NCBI RefSeq assembly: GCF_028622875.1
Contig: NZ_CP117709.1
Location: 6,947,001-7,011,000 of the forward strand
Source: Streptomyces sp. MMBL 11-1
Lineage (GTDB): Bacteria > Actinomycetota > Actinomycetes > Streptomycetales > Streptomycetaceae
Reading direction: 5' to 3'
DNA length: 64,000 nt
This document shows, piece after piece, positions 40,971-52,008 of the stretch; position 1 is the stretch's first letter; every line of letters begins with the position of its first letter. A model generated the notes under the pieces. That model was not told the DNA's origin. It worked only from the letters and a program-made list of their open reading frames with translations, and did not search any database. The translations under genes were made by a program, and so were the position numbers.

Positions 40971-43229
40971 ATGCTGACCCGAGTTGTTCGTCTTGCAATC
41001 AACCGACCCAAGATGGTGCTCATCGCCACGCTGATCACGGTGTTTGTGTGCGGGGTTTTCGGGGCGTCCGTCATGGACCGTCTGAAAGCCGGTGGTTACA
41101 CTTCCCCGGATTCCGAGTCGGCGCGGGCCGTGACCGTCGTCAACGACCATTTCAGCGGCGTGCAGCCGAACCTCATTGTCGCGGTCACCTCCGACGAGGG
41201 CGCGGACAGTGCCCAGGCGCGCTCCGCGAGCGAGACCCTCGCGTCATGGCTCGGCCAACGCGACGACGTGGACGGCATCCAGTCCTATTGGAGCCTCGGC
41301 CCGGAGGCCGGATCCCCGCTGCGCAGCGAGGACGGTGACACCGGGCTCGTCACGGCCCACATCGACGCCAGTGAGACCGAGCTGCCGAAGGTCTCCGACG
41401 AGCTGCTGGACGAGGCGCCGCGGCCGGACGGGGTGACGGTCCGCGTCGGCGGCTACGGCCCGCTGATGGCGGAGATGAACTCCACGGTCACCAGGGACGC
41501 CACCATCGGCGAGGCCGTGGCCTTCCCGATCGCGCTCATCGTGCTGATGATGGTCTTCGGCAGCCTGATCGCGGCCGGTCTGCCGCTCCTGATCGGTGCC
41601 GTCTCCATCGTGACGACGCTCGCGGTCCTGCGCCTGGTGACCCTGTTCGCCGATGTGAACATCTACGCGCTCAACATGACGACCGTGCTCGGCCTCGCGC
41701 TCGGCATCGACTACAGCCTCCTCATGGTGAGCCGCTACCGCGAGGAACTGCGCGCCGGGCTCGCCCCCGCGGACGCCGTGCTGCGCGCCGGTCAGACGGC
41801 GGGCCGTACGGTCGTGTTCTCCGGGATCACCGTCGCGCTCGCGCTGGCCGCCCTGTTCGTCTTCCCGGTGTTCTTCCTGAGGTCCTTCGCCTACGTGGGC
41901 GTCGCCGTCGTCCTGGTCAGTGTCCTGACGGCGGTGCTCGTCCTGCCCGCGGCCCTCATCCTGCTCGGCGACCGGGTCGACAAGTACGACATCCGGGTTC
42001 CCCTGCGACGCCGCCTCAAGCTCAAGCCGCCGCGCGCGGTCGAGCCCGAGGACACCCGCTGGTACCGCATGGTCGTCGCTGTCACCCGGCGCGCCGTCCC
42101 GGTCGCCGTCCTGACCACCGCCCTGCTGCTGCTCCTCGGCGCACCCTTCCTGTCGTCGAAGTGGGGCTATCCGGACGACCGGGTGATCAGCGCTTCCGTC
42201 TCGGAGAGCCGTCAGGTCGGCGACATGCTGCGCGAGGACTTCGCGGAGGACGCCGCCGCCTCGACCACCATCGTGCTGCCCGACTTCGACGGCCCGGACC
42301 AGAAGCTCGCCGCGTACGCGACAGAGCTGTCCCGGGTCGACGGGGTCTCGGACGTGGCCAGCGGCGCCGGCTTCTTCACCGACGGCGCGCAGGTCGGGCC
42401 GGGACGCGCGGCCCTCACCAACGAGGCGGGCGCGGTGCTGCGGGTCGGTACGGCCCTGGACCCCTACGCGGAGGAGGGCAAGCAACTGCTGGCGGACCTG
42501 CGCGCCGTGGACAGCCCCGGGAAGACCCTGTTCGCCGGAGCCGCCGCGGAGAACCAGGACGTCATCGACGCGCTCACCGAGCCGTTGCCCTACGCGGTGG
42601 CGCTGATCGCGCTCGCCATGTTCGTGCTGCTGTTCCTGTTCACGGGCAGCGTGGTGCTGCCCCTGAAGGCGCTGGTGATGAACACGCTGTCACTGGCCGC
42701 CGCGTTCGGCGCGATGGTGTGGGTGTTCCAGGAGGGGCACCTGTCCGGGCTCCTGGGCTTCACGGCCACCGGTTATCTCGTCGCCAACGTGCCCGTCCTC
42801 ATGTTCTGCCTGGCCTTCGGCCTGTCGATGGACTACGAGGTATTCCTGCTCTCCCGCATCCGTGAGGAGTGGCTCGCCTCGGGCCGCACCACCACCGAGG
42901 ACAACACCCACGCCGTGGCCATGGGCGTCGCCCGCACCGGGCGTGTCTTCACCGCCGCAGCCGTCCTCATGGCCATCGTCCTCACGGGCATGGGCATCTC
43001 GAAGGTGTCCTTCATGCAGCTCTTCGGTCTGGGGCTCGCCCTGACCGTTCTGGTGGACGCCGTGATCGTCCGATGTCTGCTCGCCCCGGCGATGATGCGT
43101 CTGATGGGCCGCTTCAACTGGTGGGCGCCGGCTCCGCTGCGGCGCCTCCACGACCGTATCGGCCTGACCGAGGAGACGGCACCGCCGTCCGGGAGGACCG
43201 CCGCCGGTCAGGGGGCGATCACCCCCTGA
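40971..43229 (+). CDS. MMPL-family RND exporter
   Basis: A 752-residue RND-superfamily transporter with two repeats, each made of a large extracytoplasmic domain and a six-helix membrane block. The proton-relay Asp-Tyr motifs are present in both halves: LALGIDYSLLMVSRYREEL with D247 and LAFGLSMDYEVFLLSRIREEW with D621. MMPL proteins of Streptomyces often export pigments and antibiotics. Position at the end of the phenazine/mevalonate cluster suggests export of the prenylated phenazine. A hairpin overlapping its stop ends the unit. Confidence 0.9.
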   Translation: MLTRVVRLAINRPKMVLIATLITVFVCGVFGASVMDRLKAGGYTSPDSESARAVTVVNDHFSGVQPNLIVAVTSDEGADSAQARSASETLASWLGQRDDVDGIQSYWSLGPEAGSPLRSEDGDTGLVTAHIDASETELPKVSDELLDEAPRPDGVTVRVGGYGPLMAEMNSTVTRDATIGEAVAFPIALIVLMMVFGSLIAAGLPLLIGAVSIVTTLAVLRLVTLFADVNIYALNMTTVLGLALGIDYSLLMVSRYREELRAGLAPADAVLRAGQTAGRTVVFSGITVALALAALFVFPVFFLRSFAYVGVAVVLVSVLTAVLVLPAALILLGDRVDKYDIRVPLRRRLKLKPPRAVEPEDTRWYRMVVAVTRRAVPVAVLTTALLLLLGAPFLSSKWGYPDDRVISASVSESRQVGDMLREDFAEDAAASTTIVLPDFDGPDQKLAAYATELSRVDGVSDVASGAGFFTDGAQVGPGRAALTNEAGAVLRVGTALDPYAEEGKQLLADLRAVDSPGKTLFAGAAAENQDVIDALTEPLPYAVALIALAMFVLLFLFTGSVVLPLKALVMNTLSLAAAFGAMVWVFQEGHLSGLLGFTATGYLVANVPVLMFCLAFGLSMDYEVFLLSRIREEWLASGRTTTEDNTHAVAMGVARTGRVFTAAAVLMAIVLTGMGISKVSFMQLFGLGLALTVLVDAVIVRCLLAPAMMRLMGRFNWWAPAPLRRLHDRIGLTEETAPPSGRTAAGQGAITP

Positions 43230-43231
43230 CC
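43206..43231 (+). terminator. Terminator overlapping the MMPL stop codon
   Basis: Perfect 10-bp arms GGTCAGGGGG (43206-43215) and CCCCCTGACC (43222-43231) with loop CGATCA; the TGA stop lies inside the stem. A second small stem, GCCGTCC/GGACGGC, at 43247-43264 may serve the opposing gene. Confidence 0.65.
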
Positions 43232-43272
43232 GGCTCCGGGCGTCCGGCCGTCCAGGAGGACGGCGCCGCGGG

Positions 43273-44034
43273 CTATACGGGTTTGACGCTGCGGCCCAGC
43301 AGGGCCGTGACGTCCACCGTCTCGTCGGCCGGGGGAGTGGCCGTCGGCACCGGCCGGTCGAAGCCGGAGAAGTCCACGGTCCCTTCCTCGTCGGCGTTCC
43401 GCACGGTGATCCGCACCGGGTACGGCGTGCCCTCGGCGGCCACGTAGGCCGTCAGCCGCTCGCCGTCCTCGGTCCGGGTCACCGGTACGGCGGGCGCGCC
43501 GTTCACCTCGGTCTTCTCGCCCTTCGTCAGCGTGCCCCGGTCAGCGGTGCCGGCGTTGTCGCTGATCAGTTCGCGGAAGGTGTCGAGGTCGCAGACCTCG
43601 GTGACGCTGAGCAGCCGGGGGTTGTCCGCCGAGGCCTTCATGTAGCGGCCGTCGAGGATCGCGTCGAAGGTGGTGCCGCCGATCGGCACGTGCTTCTTCC
43701 AGAAGGCGGCGTCCGGCTTCAGCCAGACGTCGTCGCCGCGCTTGACGATCTCCACCGAGCCGTCGTCTCCCATGTCCACACTGCCGGTGCAGTTCCCCTC
43801 GCGGTCCAGAGTGAGGTCGAGGTTCATGTCCGGGCCGCTGCCGTCGAGGCTGCCGCGCGCGCTGAGACGCAGGGAGTCCACATCGAGCAGTGCGTCGCGC
43901 GAGCGTTCGACGATCTCCTCGGCGCTGAGCGAGTCGAGGTCGTCGTCAGCCTGCGGCAGGGTGCCACCCGTCACGGTGAGAGCGACGGCCGCCGCACCCG
44001 CGGCCGCCCGCGCGGCCCATCGGTGTCCGCTCAC
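43273..44034 (-). CDS. Secreted LppX/LolA-like protein, lipobox apparently lost
   Basis: A 253-residue exported protein. GTG 44034 is preferred because GAGGAGG lies 5-6 bases upstream. The signal region (WAARAAAGAAAVALTVTGG) has no Cys where a lipoprotein of this type would normally have one, so it may be freely secreted. The body, with LSAEEIVERSRDALLDVDSLRLSARG and alternating strands such as NLDLTLDREGNCTGSV, matches the LppX/LprAFG or LolA half-barrel that carries lipids or hydrophobic ligands. It faces the MMPL exporter convergently. Mycobacterial relatives work with MMPL transporters, but here the link is only proximity. Confidence 0.65.
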   Translation of the reverse strand: MSGHRWAARAAAGAAAVALTVTGGTLPQADDDLDSLSAEEIVERSRDALLDVDSLRLSARGSLDGSGPDMNLDLTLDREGNCTGSVDMGDDGSVEIVKRGDDVWLKPDAAFWKKHVPIGGTTFDAILDGRYMKASADNPRLLSVTEVCDLDTFRELISDNAGTADRGTLTKGEKTEVNGAPAVPVTRTEDGERLTAYVAAEGTPYPVRITVRNADEEGTVDFSGFDRPVPTATPPADETVDVTALLGRSVKPV

Positions 44035-44202
44035 GTCGCCTCCTCGCAAAGGCCCCGGTCAGGGGTCGCGATCCATGGTGGCCGGCACTTTCGAGCGTAC
44101 GCCGACAGCCCGGGCGCCGCCCGGCGCGTGCACGGAGAGTGAAGCGCGGCGGTGTTTTCGGCCACGGAGGGTGGGCAGAGCTGCGGTGATCCCGCCCGGG
44201 AT

Positions 44203-44289
44203 CACGTACGCGACGCACCACGAGCACGTACGCGACGCCGTACCGGAAACGCACCCGCACCGGAAGCGCACACGCCACCGGAAACGCAC
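44203..44289 (+). repeat. Two sets of direct repeats upstream of the small secreted protein
   Basis: CACGTACGCGACGC occurs at 44203-44216 and 44225-44238. ACCGGAARCGCAC occurs at 44242-44254, 44259-44271 and 44277-44289, spaced 17-18 bp. They fill the region just upstream of the gene at 44334 and could be regulator half-sites. Confidence 0.65.
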
Positions 44290-44333
44290 GCCGCACGCAC
44301 CGCGGAGAACCGCACGCACCACGAAGGAGCACC

Positions 44334-44723
44334 ATGAACCTGTTCACGGGGACGAGGAGCAAGGGCGGCACGGCCAGGGGGAAGCGCCCCCGGTCCGCCC
44401 TGCCGGCGCTCGCCGCCGCGTCGACGGCGGCCGCGCTGGCCGTGGTCCCGGTCACCGCGACCACGGCGACCGCCGCCCCGGGCGCCATTCCGCCCGGCCT
44501 CTCCTGCGACACCGGCAAGCACGCCATCGACGACTACACGGGCTTCGCGCTCTGCCGCAACAACGGCAGCCGGACGGAGACCTTCTGGGTCCACCTCGTC
44601 TGCGGCTGGTCCCCGGACGTCGACGGCAATCACGTCACTCTCAGGCCCGGCGAGTCCGGCCAGTCCACCGCCCACTGCGGGAGCCTGGGCACCGGCATCG
44701 GCGAGATCCACGTCCGCCCGTGA
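44334..44723 (+). CDS. Small secreted protein with four cysteines
   Basis: A 129-residue protein started at an ATG behind AAGGAG. A twin-arginine-free signal region (RSALPALAAASTAAALAVVPVTATTATAA) leads to a mature domain of about 75 residues. That domain has exactly four Cys (SCDTG, LCRNN, VCGWS, HCGSL), enough for two disulfides. I do not recognise the family. Candidate roles are an extracellular inhibitor, a peptide toxin or a structural protein. Direct repeats crowd its upstream region, suggesting dedicated control. Confidence 0.7.
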   Translation: MNLFTGTRSKGGTARGKRPRSALPALAAASTAAALAVVPVTATTATAAPGAIPPGLSCDTGKHAIDDYTGFALCRNNGSRTETFWVHLVCGWSPDVDGNHVTLRPGESGQSTAHCGSLGTGIGEIHVRP

Positions 44724-44861
44724 CCCCGGGGCGATAGACCCGGGCCCCGTTCCGGCCGGAACGGTTGAGCGGGCCGCCTCCGCTCGTTACCCTCCAGTAA
44801 GTACGGGCGGGCGCAACCGGGTCGACCGGTCGGCCCGCACCACGAGGGAGGCGGCACGCCC

Positions 44862-46346
44862 ATGTCCTCAACCGAGCCCACCGACCGGACCGGCCCGGCC
44901 GTACGGGATCCCGCTCGCGCCCCCCGCCCCGCGGCTCCCGGGCCGCGGCCGGGGCCCGGACTCGCGGAGAGCGCCCGCAGGCTCGCCGACGCCACCACCA
45001 CCTCCTCCGCCCTCGTGGCCGACGCCCTCGCCCGCGTCGAGGCCACGCAGCCCACCCTCAACGCCTTCCGCCACCTGCGGACCGAAGCGGCCCTCGCCGA
45101 GGCGGCGGAGGCCGACCGGCGGCTGGCGGCGGGGGAGCGGCTGCCGCTCCTCGGCGTGCCGGTAGCCGTCAAGGACGACACGGATGTGGCGGGCCTGCCC
45201 ACCCACTTCGGCTGCGACGGGGAGCTGCCCCCGGCCGCCCACGACAGCGAGGCGGTCCGACGGCTGCGCGCCGCCGGGGCGGTCGTCGTCGGCAAGACCA
45301 ACTCCTGCGAGCTGGGCCAGTGGCCCTTCACCGAAGGCCCCGCCTTCGGCGCCACCCGCAACCCGTGGAACACCGCGCACACCCCGGGCGGCTCCTCCGG
45401 CGGATCGGCGGCGGCCGTCGCCGCCGGGCTCGTCCCCGCCGCCCTCGGCTCGGACGGCGCCGGATCCGTGCGCATCCCGGCCGCGTGGACCCACCTCGTC
45501 GGCATCAAACCGCAGCGCGGGCGCATCTCGGTCCACCCGCACCGCGACGCCTTCCAGGGGCTCACCGTGAACGGCCCCCTCGCCCGTACGGTCGCCGACG
45601 CGGCGCTGCTCCTGGACGTCGTCGCCGGAGCGCACCCCGAGGACTTCCACCGCCCGCCCGCCGTGCGCGCCGCCGACGCCGCCCGCCGCGACCCGGGCCG
45701 GCTGCGCATCGCCCTCGCCTGGCGCCCCCCGCTCACGCTCACCGGCGCCGGACCGGACCCGGAGGTGCGCCGGGCCGTCGCCGCGCTCGCCGAGACCCTC
45801 GCCCGGCTCGGTCACCACGTCGAGGAGGCCCGCCCCCGGTACGGGCTGATCGGCCTCGCCTTCGTGCCCCGCGCCACCGCCGGCATCGCCGAATTCGCCG
45901 CCCGCCACCCCGAACCGGCCCTGCTCGACCCGCGCACCCGCAGCGCCCTGCGGACCGGGAAGCGGCTGGGCGGGCGGGTGGTGCGGGCCGCCCGCGCCCG
46001 TGAAGTGCGCCAGCACCGCAGGATCGGCGCCCTCTTCGACGCCTCCGGATTCGACGTGCTGCTCACCCCGACCACCGCCGCGCCGCCGCCCCGGATCGGC
46101 GCCTTCGACCGCCTCGGCGCCTGGCGCACCGATCTCACGATGACCGCCGCCTGCCCCTACGCCTGGCCGTGGAACGTCCTCGGCTGGCCCGGGGTGAACG
46201 TCCCGGCCGGCTTCACCCGGTCCGGGCTCCCCGTCGGCGCCCAGCTCCTGGGCCCCTCCCGGAGCGAGGAACGGCTGATCGCGCTCGCCGCCCAATTGGA
46301 GGACGACCTGCGCTGGCACGAGCACCGGCCCCCGAACCACCCGTGA
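44862..46346 (+). CDS. Amidase-signature hydrolase
   Basis: A 494-residue amidase-signature enzyme. The Ser-Ser-Lys triad is visible: VAVKDDTDVAGLPT holds the Lys, and GGSSGGSAAAVAAGLVPAALGSDGAGSVRIPAAW holds the two serines in the Gly/Ser-rich core (longer than the usual quoted motif). ATG 44862 follows GAGGGAGG. The substrate is not predictable; it is unlikely to be GatA because gatB and gatC are not adjacent and the N-terminus differs. It is a single-gene unit. Confidence 0.88.
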   Translation: MSSTEPTDRTGPAVRDPARAPRPAAPGPRPGPGLAESARRLADATTTSSALVADALARVEATQPTLNAFRHLRTEAALAEAAEADRRLAAGERLPLLGVPVAVKDDTDVAGLPTHFGCDGELPPAAHDSEAVRRLRAAGAVVVGKTNSCELGQWPFTEGPAFGATRNPWNTAHTPGGSSGGSAAAVAAGLVPAALGSDGAGSVRIPAAWTHLVGIKPQRGRISVHPHRDAFQGLTVNGPLARTVADAALLLDVVAGAHPEDFHRPPAVRAADAARRDPGRLRIALAWRPPLTLTGAGPDPEVRRAVAALAETLARLGHHVEEARPRYGLIGLAFVPRATAGIAEFAARHPEPALLDPRTRSALRTGKRLGGRVVRAARAREVRQHRRIGALFDASGFDVLLTPTTAAPPPRIGAFDRLGAWRTDLTMTAACPYAWPWNVLGWPGVNVPAGFTRSGLPVGAQLLGPSRSEERLIALAAQLEDDLRWHEHRPPNHP

Positions 46347-48771
<2,425 letters not shown>

Positions 48772-48800
48772 CCTGACGCGAGGCGGCCCCGTCCGCCTCA

Positions 48801-48841
48801 CCGCCCCGCCCCGGCAGGCTCCGCGCCCGCCGGGGCGGTTC
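48801..48841 (+). terminator. Probable terminator of icd
   Basis: GC-rich inverted repeat with CCGCCCCG-type and CCGGGGCGG arms about 30 bp after the isocitrate dehydrogenase stop, ending in TT. Confidence 0.5.
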
Positions 48842-48894
48842 GCGTTCGGAGCCCGTACGGGTCACGGACCAATCCACCGGGGCAAGGGCTCCGA

Positions 48895-50514
48895 ATGACG
48901 ACCGTGAGGATCACCCGGAAAGCACTGACCCGCTCCACGCTCGCCGCCCTGAGCGGACTCCTCGCGGGATGGGCCTCGCTGGCCGTCGCCGAGCTCGTCT
49001 CGGCGGCCGTCCGGCCCGAGGCGGGTCCCGTGACAGCGGTCGGCGGAGCGGCCATCGACCGGACGCCCGCCGGGGTGAAGGACTGGGCGATCCGGAACTT
49101 CGGCGAGGACGACAAGCTCGTCCTGCAACTCGGCATCGTCGTCACGCTCGCCCTCTTCGCCCTGGCCGTCGGCCTGTTGGCGCTGCGGCACCGGCGGGCC
49201 GGCTCCGCGACCGTCCTGCTCTTCGGTGCGGTCGGCGCGGCGGCCGCCGTCGGCAGGCCGGACTCCACGGGCCTCGTGGACGGTCTGCCGTCCCTGCTGG
49301 GGGCGGTCGTCGGGGCCGTACTGCTGTACGTCCTCATCGGCCGGCTCACCCGCCCGCACCGGATCACCGGTCAGGAGCGGGGGCGGGGGAGCGGGCAGGA
49401 CGACGAGCAGGAGCGCGAGGCCGGCTGGGACCGGCGGGGCTTCGTGATCGCCGCCACGGCCGCGGCCGCCGCGTCCACCGCGGCGGGCGCCGTCGGCCGG
49501 ATGCTGAACGGCCGCAGCAGCCGGAACGCCGTCGCCTCCCGCGAGGCCGTGACGCTGCCGGCGCCGGCCTCACCCGCGCGACCGGTCCCGGCGGGCGTAC
49601 AGGTGAGGGCCCGCGGCATCAGCTCCTTCACCACGCCGAACGACACGTTCTACCGCGTGGACACCGCCCTCGTGGTCCCCAAGGTCGACGCGGACTCCTG
49701 GCGGCTCCGCATCCACGGCAAGGGCGTACGGCGCGACCTGGAGTTCACCTACCAGGACCTGCTGGAACGCCCGTTGATCGAGCGGGAGATCACGCTCACC
49801 TGCGTCTCCAACGAGGTCGGCGGCCCCTACGTCGGCCACGCCAGGTGGATCGGCGTCCGGCTCGCCGACCTGCTCAGGGAGGCCGGGGTGAAGCCGCCGT
49901 CCCGGCGCGGCCCGGCCGACCAGCTCGTCGCCCGGTCCGTGGACGGCATGACGCTCGGCACCCCCGTCGAGGACGTCATGGACGGCCGCGACGCGATGCT
50001 CGCGCTCGGGATGAACGGCGAACCGCTGCCCTTCGTCCACGGATTCCCCGTCCGCATGGTCGTCCCCGGCCTGTACGGGTACGTCTCGGCCTGCAAGTGG
50101 ATCGAGGACATCGAGCTCACCACGTTCGACGCGTACGACCCGTACTGGGTGAAGCGCGACTGGGCGCGCGAGGCCCCGATCAAGACCCAGTCCCGGATCG
50201 ACACCCCCAAGCCCTTCGGGCGCCCGGAGGCCGGAACGGTCATGGTGGCCGGAGTGGCCTGGGCCCAGCACCGCGGCATCGAGAAGGTCGAGATCCGGGT
50301 GGACGACGGGCCGTGGCGCCCGGCGCAACTCGCCGAGGAGGCCACCGTCGACACCTGGCGCCAGTGGTCCTACCCCTGGAAGGCGACCCCCGGCGTCCAC
50401 ACCCTGACCGTCCGCGCCACCGACGGCACCGGCGAGCTCCAGACCGAGGAGCGCACCAGGACCGTCCCCGACGGCGCGAGCGGCCGGCACTCCGTCGTGG
50501 TGACCGTCGACTGA
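48895..50514 (+). CDS. Membrane-anchored molybdopterin oxidoreductase (sulfite oxidase family)
   Basis: A 539-residue protein. The first 170 residues hold several membrane helices (GLLAGWASLAVAELVSAAV, LQLGIVVTLALFALAVGLLAL and others). Then an Ala-rich stretch leads to a sulfite-oxidase-fold Mo domain (about 225-400) with the Mo-ligand Cys303 in EITLTCVSNEVGGPY. A C-terminal dimerisation domain follows, with VAGVAWAQHRGIEKVEIRVDDGPW and YPWKATPGVHTLTVRATDG. The Mo domain would face the outside. Substrate unknown; such proteins oxidise or reduce S- or N-oxides. Confidence 0.88.
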   Translation: MTTVRITRKALTRSTLAALSGLLAGWASLAVAELVSAAVRPEAGPVTAVGGAAIDRTPAGVKDWAIRNFGEDDKLVLQLGIVVTLALFALAVGLLALRHRRAGSATVLLFGAVGAAAAVGRPDSTGLVDGLPSLLGAVVGAVLLYVLIGRLTRPHRITGQERGRGSGQDDEQEREAGWDRRGFVIAATAAAAASTAAGAVGRMLNGRSSRNAVASREAVTLPAPASPARPVPAGVQVRARGISSFTTPNDTFYRVDTALVVPKVDADSWRLRIHGKGVRRDLEFTYQDLLERPLIEREITLTCVSNEVGGPYVGHARWIGVRLADLLREAGVKPPSRRGPADQLVARSVDGMTLGTPVEDVMDGRDAMLALGMNGEPLPFVHGFPVRMVVPGLYGYVSACKWIEDIELTTFDAYDPYWVKRDWAREAPIKTQSRIDTPKPFGRPEAGTVMVAGVAWAQHRGIEKVEIRVDDGPWRPAQLAEEATVDTWRQWSYPWKATPGVHTLTVRATDGTGELQTEERTRTVPDGASGRHSVVVTVD

Positions 50515-51623
50515 CCGCCCGGGCGCATCCGGGCACCACGTTTCCACCGCGCCCCGGGCCATCCTTCTACGGCACCCGGGCGGTCCACTCCGAACTTGGT
50601 GCGTACGAGCTCCTCGGCGCGCGCCAGCTCGGCGTCCGTCACGCTGCCCGCGGTGAGCCCGTGACGCTTGCGGAACGACTCGATCATGCGCTCGATGACG
50701 GTCCGGCGGGGGAGCCCGGTCTGCCGCCGCAGCGGGTCGACGCGCTTCTTCGCGGACCGGGTGCCCTTGTCGGACATCTTCTCCCTGCCGATCCGCAGCA
50801 CCTCCAGCATCTTGTCGGCGTCGATGTCGTACGCCATGGTCACGTGGTGCAGCACGGCGCCCGGCCCGCCGTCCGGCCCGACCATCCGCTTCTGCGCGGC
50901 CCCCGCGATCTTGCCGACCTCGGTGGCGATGTCGTTGAGCGGCTGGTACCAGGCCTTGATGCCCATGTCGCCGAGGGCTTCCAGGACCCAGTCGTCCAGG
51001 TAGGCGTAACTGTCGGCGAACGACAGCCCGGAGACCAGGGACTGCGGGACGGCGAGCGAATAGGTGATGGTGGAGCTCGGCTCGGCGAACATCGCGCCAC
51101 CGCCGGAGATCCGGCGTACGACGTTCACCCCGTGCCGCTCGACGCCCGCCGGGTCCACCTCGTTGCGCAGCGACTGGAAGCTGCCGATGATCACGGCGGG
51201 GGAGTCCCACTCCCAGACCCGCAGCGTCGGCGGCCGCAGCCCCGCCGCGACCTCGGCGGTGATCACTTCGTCCAGCGCCATGTGCAGAGCGGGCGACTGC
51301 GGGGCCTCGTGGATCAGCTGCCAGTCGTAGTCGCTCCACTCCGTGGCCTGCGCGAGCGCCCGGCGTACGGCGACGGCGACGCCCTCCGCGCTCAGGCCGA
51401 GCATCACCGTGGAGTCGGGCAGCGCCGCCTCGATCCGGGCCGCGAGCCCGGCCGTGTCGGTGTTGGCCGGGGCGCCCTCCAGGGCCGCGTCGATCGCCAG
51501 GATCGCCTCGTCGGGTTCGAGGAAGAAGTCCCCGGCGACGCGGACGTCCCGCAACGCCCCGCCCGCCACCTCCAGATCCACCACGACCAGCTTGCCGCCG
51601 GGAACCTTGTACTCACCGTGCAC
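50370..51623 (-). CDS. Lipoate/biotin protein ligase-family protein with C-terminal frameshift
   Basis: GTG 51623 behind GGAGG gives the family start HGEYKVPGGKLVVVDLEV. Then come LHMALDEVITAEVAAG, SFQSLRNEVD, RRISGGGAMF and the lysine in NDIATEVGKIAGAAQKR, typical of LplA-like ligases that attach lipoate or octanoate to lysine. Near the end, after RTKFG, the frame shifts. The usual tail EWTARVP followed by a stop is readable in another frame, ending at 50567-50569. In the given sequence the frame runs about 70 unrelated codons further to 50370, overlapping the 3' end of the opposite gene. A sequencing error or a true small deletion would both explain it. Confidence 0.8.
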   Translation of the reverse strand: MHGEYKVPGGKLVVVDLEVAGGALRDVRVAGDFFLEPDEAILAIDAALEGAPANTDTAGLAARIEAALPDSTVMLGLSAEGVAVAVRRALAQATEWSDYDWQLIHEAPQSPALHMALDEVITAEVAAGLRPPTLRVWEWDSPAVIIGSFQSLRNEVDPAGVERHGVNVVRRISGGGAMFAEPSSTITYSLAVPQSLVSGLSFADSYAYLDDWVLEALGDMGIKAWYQPLNDIATEVGKIAGAAQKRMVGPDGGPGAVLHHVTMAYDIDADKMLEVLRIGREKMSDKGTRSAKKRVDPLRRQTGLPRRTVIERMIESFRKRHGLTAGSVTDAELARAEELVRTKFGVDRPGAVEGWPGARWKRGARMRPGGQSTVTTTECRPLAPSGTVLVRSSVWSSPVPSVARTVRVWTPGVAFQG

Positions 51624-52008
51624 AGCGCCGCCTCCAGCTTTCGTTCCGCGGTCCGGCTCGGGGAATGAGCCGGACACAACCGGATGTAACGCGCATCGGG
51701 GCGTGGATCATCCCGCGCCGCCGGGCCCCGGCCCCGACCGGGCGCCTGAGCGGGGACCGTGCGCTGGTCAGGGCGGCCGTGGACGGTCCGGCGGCCGGGC
51801 CGGCCCCCGGCCCCCCTCCATGGGGTGGTCTGCGACGCGCCCGCATGCGAGGGTGATCACCGATACGCAGTGATGACCAGCGACATCTCAACAGGGGGAC
51901 GCGTCATGCAGGTTCGCCGGGCCGGAGCCACGCCACCACCACCCGCGGCCCATGCCCCGGGCGTCACCCGCAGGTGCCCCACGACGTGCGGGGGGAGGGC
52001 GCGGCAGC
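51624..52008. promoter_or_regulatory. Divergent region between the ligase gene and the first Ser/Thr kinase gene
   Basis: 385 bp with promoters for both directions. A possible 37-codon leader frame starts at ATG 51906 (behind CAGGGGGAC) and overlaps the kinase start; it shows no family features and may be non-coding. Confidence 0.4.
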
